A stretch of DNA of 64,000 nt from Pseudomonadota bacterium (GTDB taxonomy: Bacteria > Pseudomonadota > Gammaproteobacteria > Burkholderiales > UBA9220). Of the stretch, positions 9,210-19,936 are shown piece after piece. Every line of letters starts with the position of its first letter. The first letter of the stretch is position 1. The stretch covers positions 1 to 64,000 of the forward strand of contig JAJZVC010000011.1 in assembly GCA_021845865.1 (NCBI GenBank), written 5' to 3'. The notes beneath the pieces were generated by a model. That model did not search any database. It was given only the letters and a program-made list of their open reading frames with translations, and had not been told where the DNA came from. The position numbers and the translations under genes were made by a program.

Positions 9210-9989
9210 TCAGATGTTCCAGCCGTAGTCGATCGTCAGGGGCGCGTGGTCGCTGAAGCGGGATTCCTTCCACACCGCCGCCTGCTGGGCGGTGGCCGCC
9301 ACACCGGGGGTTGCGAGCTGGTAGTCGATGCGCCAGCCCACGTTCTTGGCCCAGGCTTGCCCCCGGTTGGACCACCAGGTGTAGGCCTCGCCGGTGGCGT
9401 CGGGGCAGAGGCGGCGGTGGACGTCCACCCAGCCCGCATCGCTCAGCACCTTGGTCATCCAGGCCCGCTCCTCGGGCAGGAAGCCGGAGTTTTTCTGGTT
9501 GCTCTTCCAGTTCTTGAGGTCGATTTCCTGGTGGGCGATGTTCCAGTCGCCGCAGATGACGATTTCTCGTCCCGATTTTCTTAGTTCCACCAGATGGGGG
9601 TAGAACTCCTCCATGAAGGCGAACTTGGCCGCCTGGCGCTCGGGGGAGCTGGAGCCGGAGGGAACGTAGACCGACACCACGCTCAAGCCGCCGAAATCGG
9701 CCCGCACGTAGCGGCCCTCGGCGTCGAAACCGGGATGGCCGATGCCTTCGACCACCCGGTCGGGGGCCCGGCGGCAGTACAGCCCGACGCCGCTGTAGCC
9801 CTTCTTCTCCGCATAGTGGAAATAGCCGTGATAGCCGTCGGGAGCGAGCATGTGCGGCGCCATGTCCGCCGCCTGGGCCTTCAGTTCCTGGACGCAGACC
9901 ACGTCGGCGTCCTGGCGGGCCATCCAGTCGAAAAATCCCTTGCTGGCGGCTGAACGGATGCCGTTCAGATTTGCGGATATAATGCGCAA
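9210..9989 (-). CDS. xth: Exodeoxyribonuclease III (AP endonuclease family)
   Basis: A 259-aa ExoIII/APE-family nuclease for base-excision repair of abasic sites. Visible motifs are [13 protein letters not shown] (metal-binding Asn), [10 protein letters not shown] (catalytic Glu), [16 protein letters not shown] (catalytic Asp/Asn) and the C-terminal [10 protein letters not shown] (catalytic Asp-His). No ATG sits at the conserved N-terminus; the best start is TTG at 9989 giving [10 protein letters not shown]. The longer 294-aa ORF would run antisense through the pyrE start. It is divergent from pyrE across 28 nt. Confidence 0.92.
   Translation of the reverse strand: MRIISANLNGIRSAASKGFFDWMARQDADVVCVQELKAQAADMAPHMLAPDGYHGYFHYAEKKGYSGVGLYCRRAPDRVVEGIGHPGFDAEGRYVRADFGGLSVVSVYVPSGSSSPERQAAKFAFMEEFYPHLVELRKSGREIVICGDWNIAHQEIDLKNWKSNQKNSGFLPEERAWMTKVLSDAGWVDVHRRLCPDATGEAYTWWSNRGQAWAKNVGWRIDYQLATPGVAATAQQAAVWKESRFSDHAPLTIDYGWNI
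9978..9983 (+). promoter_or_regulatory. Candidate -10 box for pyrE
   Basis: A perfect TATAAT lies 35 nt upstream of the pyrE ATG and inside the first codons of the divergent xth gene. No clear -35 element is present, so the call rests on the hexamer and spacing. Confidence 0.4.
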
Positions 9990-10017
9990 TGAAGCCTTCC
10001 TTTTGTGTGAGAACCCG

Positions 10018-10656
10018 ATGTCCGATTTCCGGCAGGAATTCCTGCAGTTCGCTCTCGACCGCGGCGCCTTGCGCTTCGGCGAATTCAAACTCAAGTCCGG
10101 GCGCCTGTCGCCCTACTTCTTCAACACCGGCCTGTTCAACGACGGCGACGCCCTGCGCCGGCTGTCGCAATTTTACGCCAAAGCCATCCTTTCCGCCGGG
10201 CTGGAGTTCGACATGCTCTTCGGCCCCGCCTACAAGGGCATTCCCCTGGCGGCGGGGGTGGCCATCGCCCTGGCGGCGGCGGGGGTCAACAAGCCCTTCG
10301 CCTTCAACCGCAAGGAAGCCAAGGACCACGGCGAGGGCGGCGTCATCGTCGGCGCCCCCCTGGCGGGCCAGGTTCTGATCGTGGACGACGTGATTTCCGC
10401 CGGCACCTCGGTGCGGGAGTCGGTGGCCATCATCCAGGCCAACGGCGCCACCCCCTGCGGCGTGGCCATCGCCATCGACCGCATGGAGCGGGGAACCGGC
10501 GCCCTGTCGGCGGTGCAGGAGGTGGAGCAGGCCAACGGCATTCCGGTGATCAGCATCGCCAATCTCAACGACCTTCTCGGCTACCTGGGCCACAGCACGG
10601 AAATGGCCCGGCATCGCCCGGCGGTCCTGGAATACCAACGCCAGTATGGAATCTGA
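10018..10656 (+). CDS. pyrE: Orotate phosphoribosyltransferase
   Basis: A 212-aa type I phosphoribosyltransferase that converts orotate and PRPP to orotidine 5'-phosphate in pyrimidine synthesis. The PRPP loop [16 protein letters not shown], the N-terminal [13 protein letters not shown] and the catalytic-loop region [13 protein letters not shown] are all present. I set the start at ATG 10018 (MSDFRQEF), which gives the family's usual length; the track ORF extends 56 codons upstream through antisense xth. The xth-pyrE neighbourhood is common in proteobacteria. Confidence 0.96.
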   Translation: MSDFRQEFLQFALDRGALRFGEFKLKSGRLSPYFFNTGLFNDGDALRRLSQFYAKAILSAGLEFDMLFGPAYKGIPLAAGVAIALAAAGVNKPFAFNRKEAKDHGEGGVIVGAPLAGQVLIVDDVISAGTSVRESVAIIQANGATPCGVAIAIDRMERGTGALSAVQEVEQANGIPVISIANLNDLLGYLGHSTEMARHRPAVLEYQRQYGI

Positions 10657-10672
10657 AGAACGGAGACTTGCC

Positions 10673-11233
10673 ATGAAAAAATTCCTCTTGTTGCTCGCCG
10701 CCCTCGCCGTCAGCCAGCCCGCCCTGGCGAAAATGTACAAATGGGTGGATGAAAAAGGCGAGGTCCATTACGGCGACACCGTCCCGCCCCAGTACGCCAA
10801 CCAGGGGCGGGAGGAGCTGAGCAAGAAGGGGACGGTGCTGAAGAAGACCGAGGGGGCGCTGACCCCCGAGCAGCGCCAGGCCAAGGAAGCCGAGGAGGCC
10901 CAGAAGAAGGCCGAGCAGCAAAAGGCCCTGGAGCAGAAGCGCCGGGACAAGGCCCTGCTCAACACCTACACCAATGAAAAGGAAATCGACCTCACCCGCG
11001 ACCGCAACCTGAAGCCCCTGGACATGCAGATCCAGAGCCTGCAGGATGACTTGAAGCGGGCCAAGGGCGCCGATGCCGCCGCTATTCAGAGCCAGATCGA
11101 GCAGAAGAAAAAGGAGCGGGAAGCCGTTCGCCAGCGGTTCGATGCCGACAAGTTGCGCTTTCGCGAGTTGACCGGCACCACTCCGCCGGCTACCCAGCCG
11201 ACGCCGATCGTGCTGCCGAAGCCGGCGAAATAA
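10673..11233 (+). CDS. DUF4124 domain periplasmic protein
   Basis: A 186-aa exported protein. After a Sec signal peptide ending PALAK comes the DUF4124 motif MYKWVDEKGEVHYGDTVPPQ, found in many betaproteobacterial envelope proteins, then a long highly charged stretch rich in Lys/Glu/Gln (about residues 60-150) predicted to be helical or coiled coil. Function is unknown. It begins 16 nt after pyrE, so it may be co-transcribed. ATG 10673 is chosen over an upstream start because it gives a clean signal peptide. Confidence 0.85.
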   Translation: MKKFLLLLAALAVSQPALAKMYKWVDEKGEVHYGDTVPPQYANQGREELSKKGTVLKKTEGALTPEQRQAKEAEEAQKKAEQQKALEQKRRDKALLNTYTNEKEIDLTRDRNLKPLDMQIQSLQDDLKRAKGADAAAIQSQIEQKKKEREAVRQRFDADKLRFRELTGTTPPATQPTPIVLPKPAK

Positions 11234-11292
11234 ACAGGATAGCCACGGGCGGCTGCTCCCTTGTGATTGATTTTGACCAGGAGACTATTTCC

Positions 11293-12027
11293 ATGAGGCG
11301 CACCCTGCTGACCGTTGCCCTTTGTTTATCCGCCGCCTTTGCCCACGCCGAAGGCGGTTCCCATTGGACTTATGAAGGAACCGAAGGCCCCGGGCACTGG
11401 GGGGAACTGGACCCGGCCTTCAAGCTGTGCTCCAGCGGCAAGAACCAATCCCCCATCGATCTGAAGGAATTCGTCGCCGCGGACCTCAAGCCGATTCGCT
11501 TCGCCTACCAGCCGGGCACGCGCGCCATTCTTAACAACGGCCACACCATCCAGGTGAACTACGCGCCCGGCAGTTCGATCACCATCAACGGCCACCGCTT
11601 CGAGCTGAAACAGTTTCATTTCCATGCCCCGAGCGAGAACCGGATCAACGGCAAATCCTATCCCCTGGAGGGACATCTGGTGCATGCCGACGAGCAGGGA
11701 AACCTAGCGGTGGTGGCGGTGATGTTCCAGGAGGGGGCGGCCAATCCTCTGCTGGCCAAGTTGTGGCAGGGCATGCCGGAGGCGGCGGGTGAACAGCGGG
11801 AACTGGCGGAGAAGCTGGATGTTTCCGCGCTGCTGCCGAAGAAGCGCGCCTACTACCGCTTCAACGGTTCCCTGACGACCCCACCGTGTTCCGAAGGGGT
11901 GTGGTGGCTGGTGATGAAACAGCCCATGACGGTGTCGAAGGAGCAGGTGGAGCAGTTCGCCCACCTCATGCATCACCCCAACAACCGCCCGGTGCAGCCG
12001 GTGAACGCCCGCCCTGTCCTGCAGTAA
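11293..12027 (+). CDS. Periplasmic alpha-class carbonic anhydrase
   Basis: A 244-aa alpha carbonic anhydrase with a cleavable signal peptide (about residues 1-20, ending AHA). It interconverts CO2 and bicarbonate in the periplasm. The zinc ligands are seen in QFHFHAPSEN (two His) and EGHLVHAD (third His); NQSPIDL and the substrate-pocket motif GSLTTPPCSEGVWW are conserved. The cysteines in KLCSSG and PPCSEG probably form the family's disulfide. ATG 11293 follows an AGGAGA ribosome-binding site. A strong terminator lies just after the stop. Confidence 0.95.
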   Translation: MRRTLLTVALCLSAAFAHAEGGSHWTYEGTEGPGHWGELDPAFKLCSSGKNQSPIDLKEFVAADLKPIRFAYQPGTRAILNNGHTIQVNYAPGSSITINGHRFELKQFHFHAPSENRINGKSYPLEGHLVHADEQGNLAVVAVMFQEGAANPLLAKLWQGMPEAAGEQRELAEKLDVSALLPKKRAYYRFNGSLTTPPCSEGVWWLVMKQPMTVSKEQVEQFAHLMHHPNNRPVQPVNARPVLQ

Positions 12028-12043
12028 GGGCGTGGCGGCAAGG

Positions 12044-12070
12044 AAAACGGGGGCAGTGGCCCCCGTTTTT
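12044..12070 (+). terminator. Intrinsic terminator between carbonic anhydrase and gatB
   Basis: AAAACGGGGGC / GCCCCCGTTTT form a perfect 11-bp stem with an AGTG loop followed by a T run. The flanking A and T runs let it work in both directions, ending both the carbonic anhydrase and the convergent gatCAB transcripts. Confidence 0.85.
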
Positions 12071-12084
12071 CATTTATGGCGCGC

Positions 12085-13518
12085 TCAGCCCGCCAGTTTC
12101 TTCTTCAGGATGTCGTTCAACTGGGCCGGGTTGGCCTTGCCCTTGCTGGCCTTCATGGCCTGGCCGACGAAGAAGCCGAACACCTTGTCCTTGCCGGCGC
12201 GGTACTCGGCTACCTGGGCCGGGTTGGCGGCGAGGATATCGTCGACGATTTTTTCAATCGCGCCCGCGTCGGACACTTGCTTCAGGCCCCTGGCTTCGAT
12301 GATGGCATCGGCGTCGCCCTCGCCGGCCCACATGGCGGCGAAGACTTCCTTGGCGATCTTGCCCGAGATGGTGCCGTCGGCGATGCGCTTCAGGAGGCCC
12401 GCCAGCAGGGCGCTGGAAATCGGGCTGTCGGCCAGGTCCTTGCCGTCCTTGTTGAGGGCGGCGGAGAGGTCGCCCATGATCCAGTTGGCGGCGATTTTCG
12501 CTTCGCCGCCGAAGGCCTTGGCGGTGTCCTCGAAGTAGGCGGCCATCTCCCGAGAGGAGGTGAGCACGCCGGCGTCGTAGGCGGGCAGGGCGTAGTCGCC
12601 CATGAAGCGCTCGCGCATGGCCTGGGGCAGTTCCGGCAGGCCGGTGCGGGCCTGGTCGAGGAAGGCCTCGTCCACCACCAGGGGCAGCAGGTCCGGGTCG
12701 GGGAAGTAGCGGTAATCGTTGGCCTCTTCCTTGGAGCGCATGGAGCGGGTCTCGTCCCGGTCCGGGTCGTAGAGGCGGGTTTCCTGCACCACCGTGCCGC
12801 CGTCCTCGATCAGTTCGATCTGGCGCCGCACTTCGTACTCGATGGCTTTTTCCAGGAACTTGAAAGAGTTGAGGTTCTTGATTTCGCAGCGGGTGCCGAA
12901 GGCTTCCTGGCCCTTGGGGCGCACGGAAACGTTGGCATCGCAGCGGAAGGAACCTTCCTGCATGTTGCCGTCGCAGATGCCGATCCAGCGCACCAGGGAG
13001 TGCAGCGCCTTGGCGTAGGCCACGGCCTCCTGGGCGGAGCGCATGTCGGGTTCGGAGACGATTTCCAGCAGCGGCGTGCCGGCCCGGTTGAGGTCGATGC
13101 CGGTCATGCCGTGGAAGTCCTCGTGGAGGGACTTGCCGGCGTCCTCTTCGAGGTGGGCGCGGGTGATGCGCACGGTCTTCTCGTAATCGGGAAGCTGGAC
13201 GGTCAGCTCCCCCTCGGCCACGATGGGCAGCTCGAACTGGCTGATCTGGTAGCCCTTGGGCAGGTCGGGGTAGAAGTAGTTCTTGCGGGCGAAGATGGAC
13301 TTGCGGTTGATCTTGGCGCCGATGGCCAGGCCGAACTTCACCGCCCGCTCCACCGCGCCCTTGTTCAACACCGGCAGCACGCCAGGCAGGGCCAGGTCCA
13401 CGGCGCAGGCCTGGACGTTGGGCGCGGCGCCGAAGGCGGTGGAGGCGCCGGAGAAAATCTTGGAGTTGGTGCTGAGCTGGGCGTGGGTTTCCAGCCCGAT
13501 GACGACTTCCCACTGCAT
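12085..13518 (-). CDS. gatB: Asp-tRNA(Asn)/Glu-tRNA(Gln) amidotransferase subunit B
   Basis: A 477-aa GatB, the tRNA-binding kinase subunit of the GatCAB amidotransferase that turns Glu-tRNA(Gln) and/or Asp-tRNA(Asn) into the amide forms. The N-terminal [10 protein letters not shown], the [12 protein letters not shown] segment and the C-terminal GatB/YqeY helical domain (about residues 330-477) are present. It lies 3 nt after gatA in the gatC-gatA-gatB operon. Length is normal. The huge plus-strand ORF opposite it is a GC-driven shadow. Confidence 0.97.
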   Translation of the reverse strand: MQWEVVIGLETHAQLSTNSKIFSGASTAFGAAPNVQACAVDLALPGVLPVLNKGAVERAVKFGLAIGAKINRKSIFARKNYFYPDLPKGYQISQFELPIVAEGELTVQLPDYEKTVRITRAHLEEDAGKSLHEDFHGMTGIDLNRAGTPLLEIVSEPDMRSAQEAVAYAKALHSLVRWIGICDGNMQEGSFRCDANVSVRPKGQEAFGTRCEIKNLNSFKFLEKAIEYEVRRQIELIEDGGTVVQETRLYDPDRDETRSMRSKEEANDYRYFPDPDLLPLVVDEAFLDQARTGLPELPQAMRERFMGDYALPAYDAGVLTSSREMAAYFEDTAKAFGGEAKIAANWIMGDLSAALNKDGKDLADSPISSALLAGLLKRIADGTISGKIAKEVFAAMWAGEGDADAIIEARGLKQVSDAGAIEKIVDDILAANPAQVAEYRAGKDKVFGFFVGQAMKASKGKANPAQLNDILKKKLAG

Positions 13519-13521
13519 GGC

Positions 13522-14976
13522 TTAAATCCCCTCAGGCATGCGCGTGTGCCAATCGGTCGCCTGCTGGTACTGGTGGGCGACGTTGAGCATTTTCGCTTCG
13601 GAAAAATAGTTGCCGATGATCTGCAAACCCACCGGCAGGCCGTTGCCGCCGAAGCCGCAGGGCACGGACATGCCGGGCAGGCCGGCCAGGTTGACGGCGA
13701 TGGTGTAGATGTCGGACAGGTACATGGACACCGGATCGTCGCTCTTCTCGCCGATCTTGAAGGCGGTGGAAGGCGCGGTGGGGCCCATGATGACGTCGCA
13801 GTGCTTGAAGGCCTCGACGAAGTCCTGGGCGATGAGGCGGCGCAGTTTCTGGGCCTGGAGGTAGTAGGCGTCGTAGTAGCCGTGGGACAGCACGTAGGTG
13901 CCGATCATGATGCGGCGCTTCACTTCGGAGCCGAAGCCCTGGGCGCGGGTCTTGCAGTACATGTCCAGCAGGTCGGTGTATTCCGGGGCCCGGTGGCCGT
14001 AGCGCACGCCGTCGAAGCGGGACAGGTTGGAGCTGGCTTCCGCCGGGGCGAGCACGTAGTAGACCGGGATCGCCAGCTTGGAGTTGGGCAGGCTCACTTC
14101 CACCGTCTCGGCGCCCAGCTTGCGGTATTCGGCGATGGCTTCTTCCACCCGCTGGGCCACGTCGGCGGACAGGCCCTCGGCGAAGAATTCCTTGGGCAGG
14201 CCGATTTTCAGGCCCTGCAGGGGCTGGGCGAGGTCCCGGGCGTAATCCTCTTTCTCCCGCTCCAGGCTGGTGGAATCCCGGCTGTCGAAGCCGGCCATGG
14301 CGTTCAGCAGCAAGGCGCAGTCCTCGGCGCTCTTGGCCATGGGGCCGCCCTGGTCGAGGGAGGAGGCGAAGGCGATCATGCCGTAGCGGGACACCACGCC
14401 GTAGGTGGGCTTGAGACCGGTAATGCCGGTCAGCGCCGCCGGCTGGCGGATGGAGCCGCCGGTATCGGTGCCGGTGGCCGCCGGAGCGAGGCGGGCCGCC
14501 ACCGCGGCGGCGGAGCCGCCGGAACTGCCGCCGGGAACCGTCTCCTGGTTCCACGGGTTCTTCACCTTGCCGTGGTAGGAGGTTTCGTTGCTCGACCCCA
14601 TGGCGAACTCGTCCATGTTGGTCTTGCCCAGGTTAACCGCCCCGGCCCGGTTGAACTGTTCGATGACGTGGGCGTCATAGGGCGAGACGAAGTTGTGCAG
14701 CATCTTGGAGCCGCAGGTGGTGAGCCAGCCCTGAGCGCAGAAGATGTCCTTCTGGGCCACCGGGATGCCGGTCAACGGGCAGGCGCCGCCCTTGGCCCGC
14801 AGCTCGTCGGCGGTCTTGGCCTGGGCCAGGCTTTTCTCCCGGTCCACGGTGATGAAGGCGTTGAGGCTGGGATTGAGCTGCTCGATGCGGTCGAGGAAAG
14901 TCTGCGTCAGTTCGACGCTGGATACCTTGCCGTCGGCCAGCAGGGCCGAAAGTTGTTTGAGACTGGCGTTGAGCAT
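13522..14976 (-). CDS. gatA: Asp-tRNA(Asn)/Glu-tRNA(Gln) amidotransferase subunit A
   Basis: A 484-aa amidase-signature protein, the glutaminase subunit of GatCAB. The Ser-Ser-Lys triad is visible: VAQKDIF (Lys), [11 protein letters not shown] (cis-Ser) and the GSSGGSAAA glycine/serine-rich signature. It supplies ammonia from glutamine to the GatB active site. It sits between gatC (1 nt gap) and gatB (3 nt gap) and is certainly co-transcribed with both. Confidence 0.97.
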   Translation of the reverse strand: MLNASLKQLSALLADGKVSSVELTQTFLDRIEQLNPSLNAFITVDREKSLAQAKTADELRAKGGACPLTGIPVAQKDIFCAQGWLTTCGSKMLHNFVSPYDAHVIEQFNRAGAVNLGKTNMDEFAMGSSNETSYHGKVKNPWNQETVPGGSSGGSAAAVAARLAPAATGTDTGGSIRQPAALTGITGLKPTYGVVSRYGMIAFASSLDQGGPMAKSAEDCALLLNAMAGFDSRDSTSLEREKEDYARDLAQPLQGLKIGLPKEFFAEGLSADVAQRVEEAIAEYRKLGAETVEVSLPNSKLAIPVYYVLAPAEASSNLSRFDGVRYGHRAPEYTDLLDMYCKTRAQGFGSEVKRRIMIGTYVLSHGYYDAYYLQAQKLRRLIAQDFVEAFKHCDVIMGPTAPSTAFKIGEKSDDPVSMYLSDIYTIAVNLAGLPGMSVPCGFGGNGLPVGLQIIGNYFSEAKMLNVAHQYQQATDWHTRMPEGI

Positions 14977-14977
14977 G

Positions 14978-15265
14978 TTATTCGATGACTTTGGGAACGA
15001 GATACAGGCCGTTTTCGGTCTGGGGGGCCACGGCCTGGAATTGGGCGCGCAGGTCGGCTTCGGTGACCGCGTCCTGCCGCAGGCGCTGGGTCACTTCCTG
15101 GGCGTGGGCCATGGGCTCGACGCCCGTGGTGTCCACCGCCTGCATTTCCTCCACCAGGGCGAAAATGCCGGAAAGCTGCTTCAGATACTCCGCCGCCTCC
15201 TGGTCGGAAACCTCGATGCGGGCCAAATGGGCGATGCGTTTCACATCGGCGAGGGCCAGAGTCAT
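14978..15265 (-). CDS. gatC: Asp-tRNA(Asn)/Glu-tRNA(Gln) amidotransferase subunit C
   Basis: A 95-aa GatC, the small subunit that wraps around GatA and stabilises the GatA-GatB complex. The helical N-terminus [16 protein letters not shown] and the [17 protein letters not shown] motif (usual ...LRxDxV) are typical. First gene of the gatCAB operon, divergent from mreB. Confidence 0.95.
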   Translation of the reverse strand: MTLALADVKRIAHLARIEVSDQEAAEYLKQLSGIFALVEEMQAVDTTGVEPMAHAQEVTQRLRQDAVTEADLRAQFQAVAPQTENGLYLVPKVIE

Positions 15266-16400
<1,135 letters not shown>

Positions 16401-16426
16401 TGCCCGGATTGCCGCAAACCATGGTC

Positions 16427-16457
16427 GGGGTGCGCCAGGCGCACCCCTGTCGTTTTT
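16427..16457 (+). terminator. Terminator-like hairpin between mreB and mreC
   Basis: GGGGTGCGC / GCGCACCCC form a perfect 9-bp stem with a CAG loop, followed by TGTCGTTTTT. It lies in the 65-nt mreB-mreC gap, only 9 nt before the mreC start. It is probably a partial terminator giving more MreB than MreCD; no separate promoter after it is obvious. Confidence 0.7.
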
Positions 16458-16465
16458 GAGGGGCC

Positions 16466-17539
16466 ATGGACCACACGCCACCACCGTTCTTCAACCGCGG
16501 CCCCAGCCCCTTCGTCCGCATCGTCCTGTTCATCCTGTTCTCCATCCTGTTCATGGTGGTGGATGCCCGGCAGCATTACCTGGACGTCATCCGCCAGGGG
16601 GTGGGCGTGGCGTTGCGGCCCCTGCGCCAATTGGCCGACCTGCCTTCCGTCATCGCCGAGGGGCTGGATGACTTCTTCACCACGCAAGCCACCCTGCGCC
16701 GGGAAAACGAGGCCATGCGCCAGGCGCGGCTGCGCGACAGCATCCGTTTGCAGCGCTACCAGGCCCTGGAGGCGGAGAACGCCTACCTGCGCAAGCTGGC
16801 GGATACGCGGGGCCGCGTCGATCCCCGCGGCATCGTGGTGGAAATTCTCTCCACCGGCCAGGACCCCTTCTCCCGCAAGGTCCTGGTGGACAAGGGGTCG
16901 GCGCAGAAAATCACGCCCGGGTTGGCGGTGGTGGACACGGTTGGCGTGGTGGGCCAGGTGACCCGGGTCGATATGCTCAGCAGCGAAGTCACGCTCATCA
17001 CCGACAAGGACCAGGCGGTTCCGGTGGAGGTGGTGCGCAATGGCTTGCGGGCGGTCGTGTTCGGCAATGGCCGCGACGGCACGCTTAACCTGCCCTTCTT
17101 CTCCACCAACGCCGACATCGCCGTCGGCGACGTGCTGGTCACGTCCGGCATCGACGGCGTTTACCCGGCGGGCTTGCCGGTGGCGGTGGTGGCCACGGTG
17201 GACCGCAATTCCGGCACGTCCTTCGCCAAGATCACCTGCAAACCGAGCGCGGGGGTCCACCACCACAAGCAATTGCTGGTGCTGACCACGCCGCCGGCGC
17301 CCCCACCCAGCGCCGCCCAGGCCGCGTCGTCGTCGGCCGTGACGGCGGCGGGCGTTATGGGCGTGCCGCCGGCAGCGGAAACCAAACCGGCCGGCGGGCC
17401 GCCGGAAGCCAAGGTCGGCGGCTCCGCGCCTGCCGCGGCCGCGCCGGGGGCAATTCCGGCCAGCAAGGCAACGGAGGCCAAGACGCCCAGCCTCAAACCG
17501 ACGCCCACCCCGGCGACAGTGGAAAAGGGGAAGAACTAG
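16466..17539 (+). CDS. mreC: Rod shape-determining protein MreC
   Basis: A 357-aa inner-membrane protein with one N-terminal transmembrane segment (about residues 13-33), a coiled-coil region (about 60-105) and the paired beta-barrel periplasmic domain, with conserved SRKVLVDKGSAQKITPG and LVTSGIDGVYPAGLPVA. It bridges MreB, MreD and PBP2. The last 85 or so residues are a low-complexity Ala/Pro/Lys tail beyond the conserved domain, longer than in E. coli MreC. It runs into mreD with a 1-nt gap. Confidence 0.95.
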   Translation: MDHTPPPFFNRGPSPFVRIVLFILFSILFMVVDARQHYLDVIRQGVGVALRPLRQLADLPSVIAEGLDDFFTTQATLRRENEAMRQARLRDSIRLQRYQALEAENAYLRKLADTRGRVDPRGIVVEILSTGQDPFSRKVLVDKGSAQKITPGLAVVDTVGVVGQVTRVDMLSSEVTLITDKDQAVPVEVVRNGLRAVVFGNGRDGTLNLPFFSTNADIAVGDVLVTSGIDGVYPAGLPVAVVATVDRNSGTSFAKITCKPSAGVHHHKQLLVLTTPPAPPPSAAQAASSSAVTAAGVMGVPPAAETKPAGGPPEAKVGGSAPAAAAPGAIPASKATEAKTPSLKPTPTPATVEKGKN

Positions 17540-17540
17540 C

Positions 17541-18050
17541 ATGGGCCGTTCCAACGAAATCCTGTTGCCGGTGAAGGGAAGCTTCATCCTTCTCTCCATC
17601 CTTGGCGGCTTGACCCTGAATCTGCTGCCCTGGGGCGAGGTCGGCACCCTGCTGCGGCCGGATTTCCTGCTGCTGGTGCTGGTGTACTGGATCATCTACC
17701 ATCCCATGCGGGTCAATATCGGCATCGCCTGGCTGCTGGGGCTGGTGGTGGACGTGGCCTACGGCAATCTCTTCGGCCAGTACGCCCTGGCCTACGCCCT
17801 GACCGCCTACCTTGCCTTGGTCATGCGGCGGCGGGTGCTGATGTTCCCCCTCGGCCAGCAGGCCCTGCATATCCTGCCCCTGCTGCTGCTGATGCAGGCC
17901 ATCGTTATGCTGATCAAGCTGTCCAGCGGCACCTATTGGCCCGGTCCGGCCTATTTCCTTTCCTCCGCCGTGGGCGCCCTGCTGTGGCTGTGGCTGCCGC
18001 CGCTGATGCAGATTCCCCAGCGCAAGAAGCCCAATACCGACCCGCAATGA
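17541..18050 (+). CDS. mreD: Rod shape-determining protein MreD
   Basis: A 169-aa integral membrane protein with five or six hydrophobic helices. It belongs to the elongasome and contacts MreC and PBP2. Hallmarks are LRPDFLLLVLVYWIIYHP and the LLGLVVDVAYGNLFGQYAL segment. Its stop overlaps the mrdA start (ATGA), indicating translational coupling. Confidence 0.94.
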   Translation: MGRSNEILLPVKGSFILLSILGGLTLNLLPWGEVGTLLRPDFLLLVLVYWIIYHPMRVNIGIAWLLGLVVDVAYGNLFGQYALAYALTAYLALVMRRRVLMFPLGQQALHILPLLLLMQAIVMLIKLSSGTYWPGPAYFLSSAVGALLWLWLPPLMQIPQRKKPNTDPQ

Positions 18051-19936
18051 AGGCGGAACTCCGAGACCACCAGCGCGAACTGTACCATTTCAGGGCCCGG
18101 GTAGCCGTCGGGGCGGTATTCGTCCTGTTCCTCTTCACGCTCCTTACCCTGCGCTTCTTTTACGTGCAGGTGTGGAAGCACGATTACTACACCACCCTGG
18201 CGGAGCAGAACCGCATTTCCATCGTGCCCATCGTGCCCAACCGGGGGGTGATCACGGACCGCAACGGCGTGGTGCTGGCCCACAACTACTCCGCCTATAC
18301 CCTGGAAATCACCCCTGGCCGGGTGAAGGACCTGGAGGGCACCATCAACGACCTGGCGAAGATCGTCGATATCGCCCCCAAGGACCGGCGCCGCTTTCGC
18401 AAGCTGATGGAGGATAGCCATAACTTCGAGAGCCTGCCCATCCGCACCCGCCTCAACGACCTGGAGGTGGCGCGTTTCGCCGTCAACCGCTACCGTTTTC
18501 CCGGCGTGGAAATCAAGGCCCGTCTTTTCCGCCACTATCCCCTCGGCGACATGATGGCCCATGCCGTGGGCTATATCGGCCGCATCAACGATGCCGACTT
18601 GGAAAACCTGGAGGCAAGCGGCGAGATCGCCAACTACCGCGGCACCGACCACATCGGCAAGACCGGCATCGAGCAGAGCTACGAGAAGCAGCTTCACGGC
18701 ATCACCGGTTTCGAGCAGGTGGAAACCGACGCCGGCGGCCGGGCGGTGCGCACCCTGTCCCGGACTCCGCCGGTGTCTGGCAACAGCCTGCGGCTCACCC
18801 TGGACGCCAAGCTGCAGGAAGTGGCGGTGCGGGCCTTCGGCGACCGGCGCGGCGCCCTGGTGGCCATCGACCCCGCCAACGGCGAGGTGCTGGCCCTGGT
18901 CAGCCGCCCCGGCTTCGACCCCAACCTGTTCGTGGACGGCATCGACCCCACCAACTGGGACCTGCTCAACAATTCCCCCGACAAGCCCCTCACCAACCGG
19001 GCCATTCGCGGCGTCTACCCGCCGGGTTCCACCTTCAAGCCCTACATGGCCCTGGGGGCCCTGGAGCTGGGGAAACGCACTCCCTCCCAGACTATTTTCG
19101 ACCCGGGCTTCTTCAACTTCGGCGGCCACCGTTTCCGCGACGACAAGCCCGGCGGCCACGGCTCGGTGGACATGTACAAGTCCATCGTCGTGTCCTGCGA
19201 TACCTACTACTACATGCTGGCCAACGACATGGGCATCGACAACATTTCCCGCTTCATGCGCCAGTTTGGTTTCGGCCAGCCCACCAACATCGATATCGAG
19301 GGCGAATCCACGGGGGTGCTGCCGTCCCAGGAATGGAAGCAGAAGCGCTTCCACCAGAAATGGTACGCCGGGGAGACCATCAGCATCGGCATCGGCCAAG
19401 GCTACAACGCCTATACGCCGATACAGCTGGCCAAAGCCATGGCGACCCTGGCCGACGACGGCGTGATGCACCGCCCGCACCTGGTGAAGCTGATCGAGGA
19501 CGTGCGCAGCGGCGCCCGCACCGTTACGGCGCCGAAAATAGAGCGGGTGTTGCCCTTCAAGCCGGAAAACATCGCCATCATCAAAGAGGCCATGGCCGGG
19601 GTCAATAAGGAAGGCACCGGCGCCGGCGCCTTCTCCGGCGCGCCCTACACCTCGGCGGGCAAGACCGGCACGGCCCAGGTGGTGGCCATCAAGCAGAACG
19701 AAAAATACGTCGAGTCCCGGGTCAAGGAATACCACCGGGACCACGGCCTGTTCATTGCCTTCGCCCCGGTGGAGAAGCCGCGCATCGCCGTGGCGGTGAT
19801 CGCGGAGAACGCGGGGTTCGGGGCCCAGTCGGCGGCGCCCATCACCCGCATGGTGATGGACTACTACCTGCTGGGCAAGGTCCCCGCCCAGCCGGCGCCG
19901 GAGGAAAACACGGAGGAAGGAGGCGGCCATGATTAG
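18047..19936 (+). CDS. mrdA: Penicillin-binding protein 2 (elongasome transpeptidase)
   Basis: A 629-aa class B PBP with one N-terminal transmembrane helix (about residues 22-42), a pedestal domain and a transpeptidase domain. Active-site motifs are PGSTFKPY (nucleophile Ser328), SCDTYYY (SxN-like motif) and SAGKTGTAQ (KTG). PBP2 cross-links new peptidoglycan during elongation together with RodA. The start is ATG 18047, overlapping the mreD stop; the track ORF adds 37 codons from within mreD. It overlaps rodA by 8 nt. Confidence 0.97.
   Translation: MKAELRDHQRELYHFRARVAVGAVFVLFLFTLLTLRFFYVQVWKHDYYTTLAEQNRISIVPIVPNRGVITDRNGVVLAHNYSAYTLEITPGRVKDLEGTINDLAKIVDIAPKDRRRFRKLMEDSHNFESLPIRTRLNDLEVARFAVNRYRFPGVEIKARLFRHYPLGDMMAHAVGYIGRINDADLENLEASGEIANYRGTDHIGKTGIEQSYEKQLHGITGFEQVETDAGGRAVRTLSRTPPVSGNSLRLTLDAKLQEVAVRAFGDRRGALVAIDPANGEVLALVSRPGFDPNLFVDGIDPTNWDLLNNSPDKPLTNRAIRGVYPPGSTFKPYMALGALELGKRTPSQTIFDPGFFNFGGHRFRDDKPGGHGSVDMYKSIVVSCDTYYYMLANDMGIDNISRFMRQFGFGQPTNIDIEGESTGVLPSQEWKQKRFHQKWYAGETISIGIGQGYNAYTPIQLAKAMATLADDGVMHRPHLVKLIEDVRSGARTVTAPKIERVLPFKPENIAIIKEAMAGVNKEGTGAGAFSGAPYTSAGKTGTAQVVAIKQNEKYVESRVKEYHRDHGLFIAFAPVEKPRIAVAVIAENAGFGAQSAAPITRMVMDYYLLGKVPAQPAPEENTEEGGGHD

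Noticed and set aside
12076-14988. 970-aa plus-strand ORF opposite gatB-gatA
   Set aside because: It is antisense to two unmistakable genes; its sequence is Gly/Val/His/Gln-rich low complexity, as expected from the complement of GC-rich codons.
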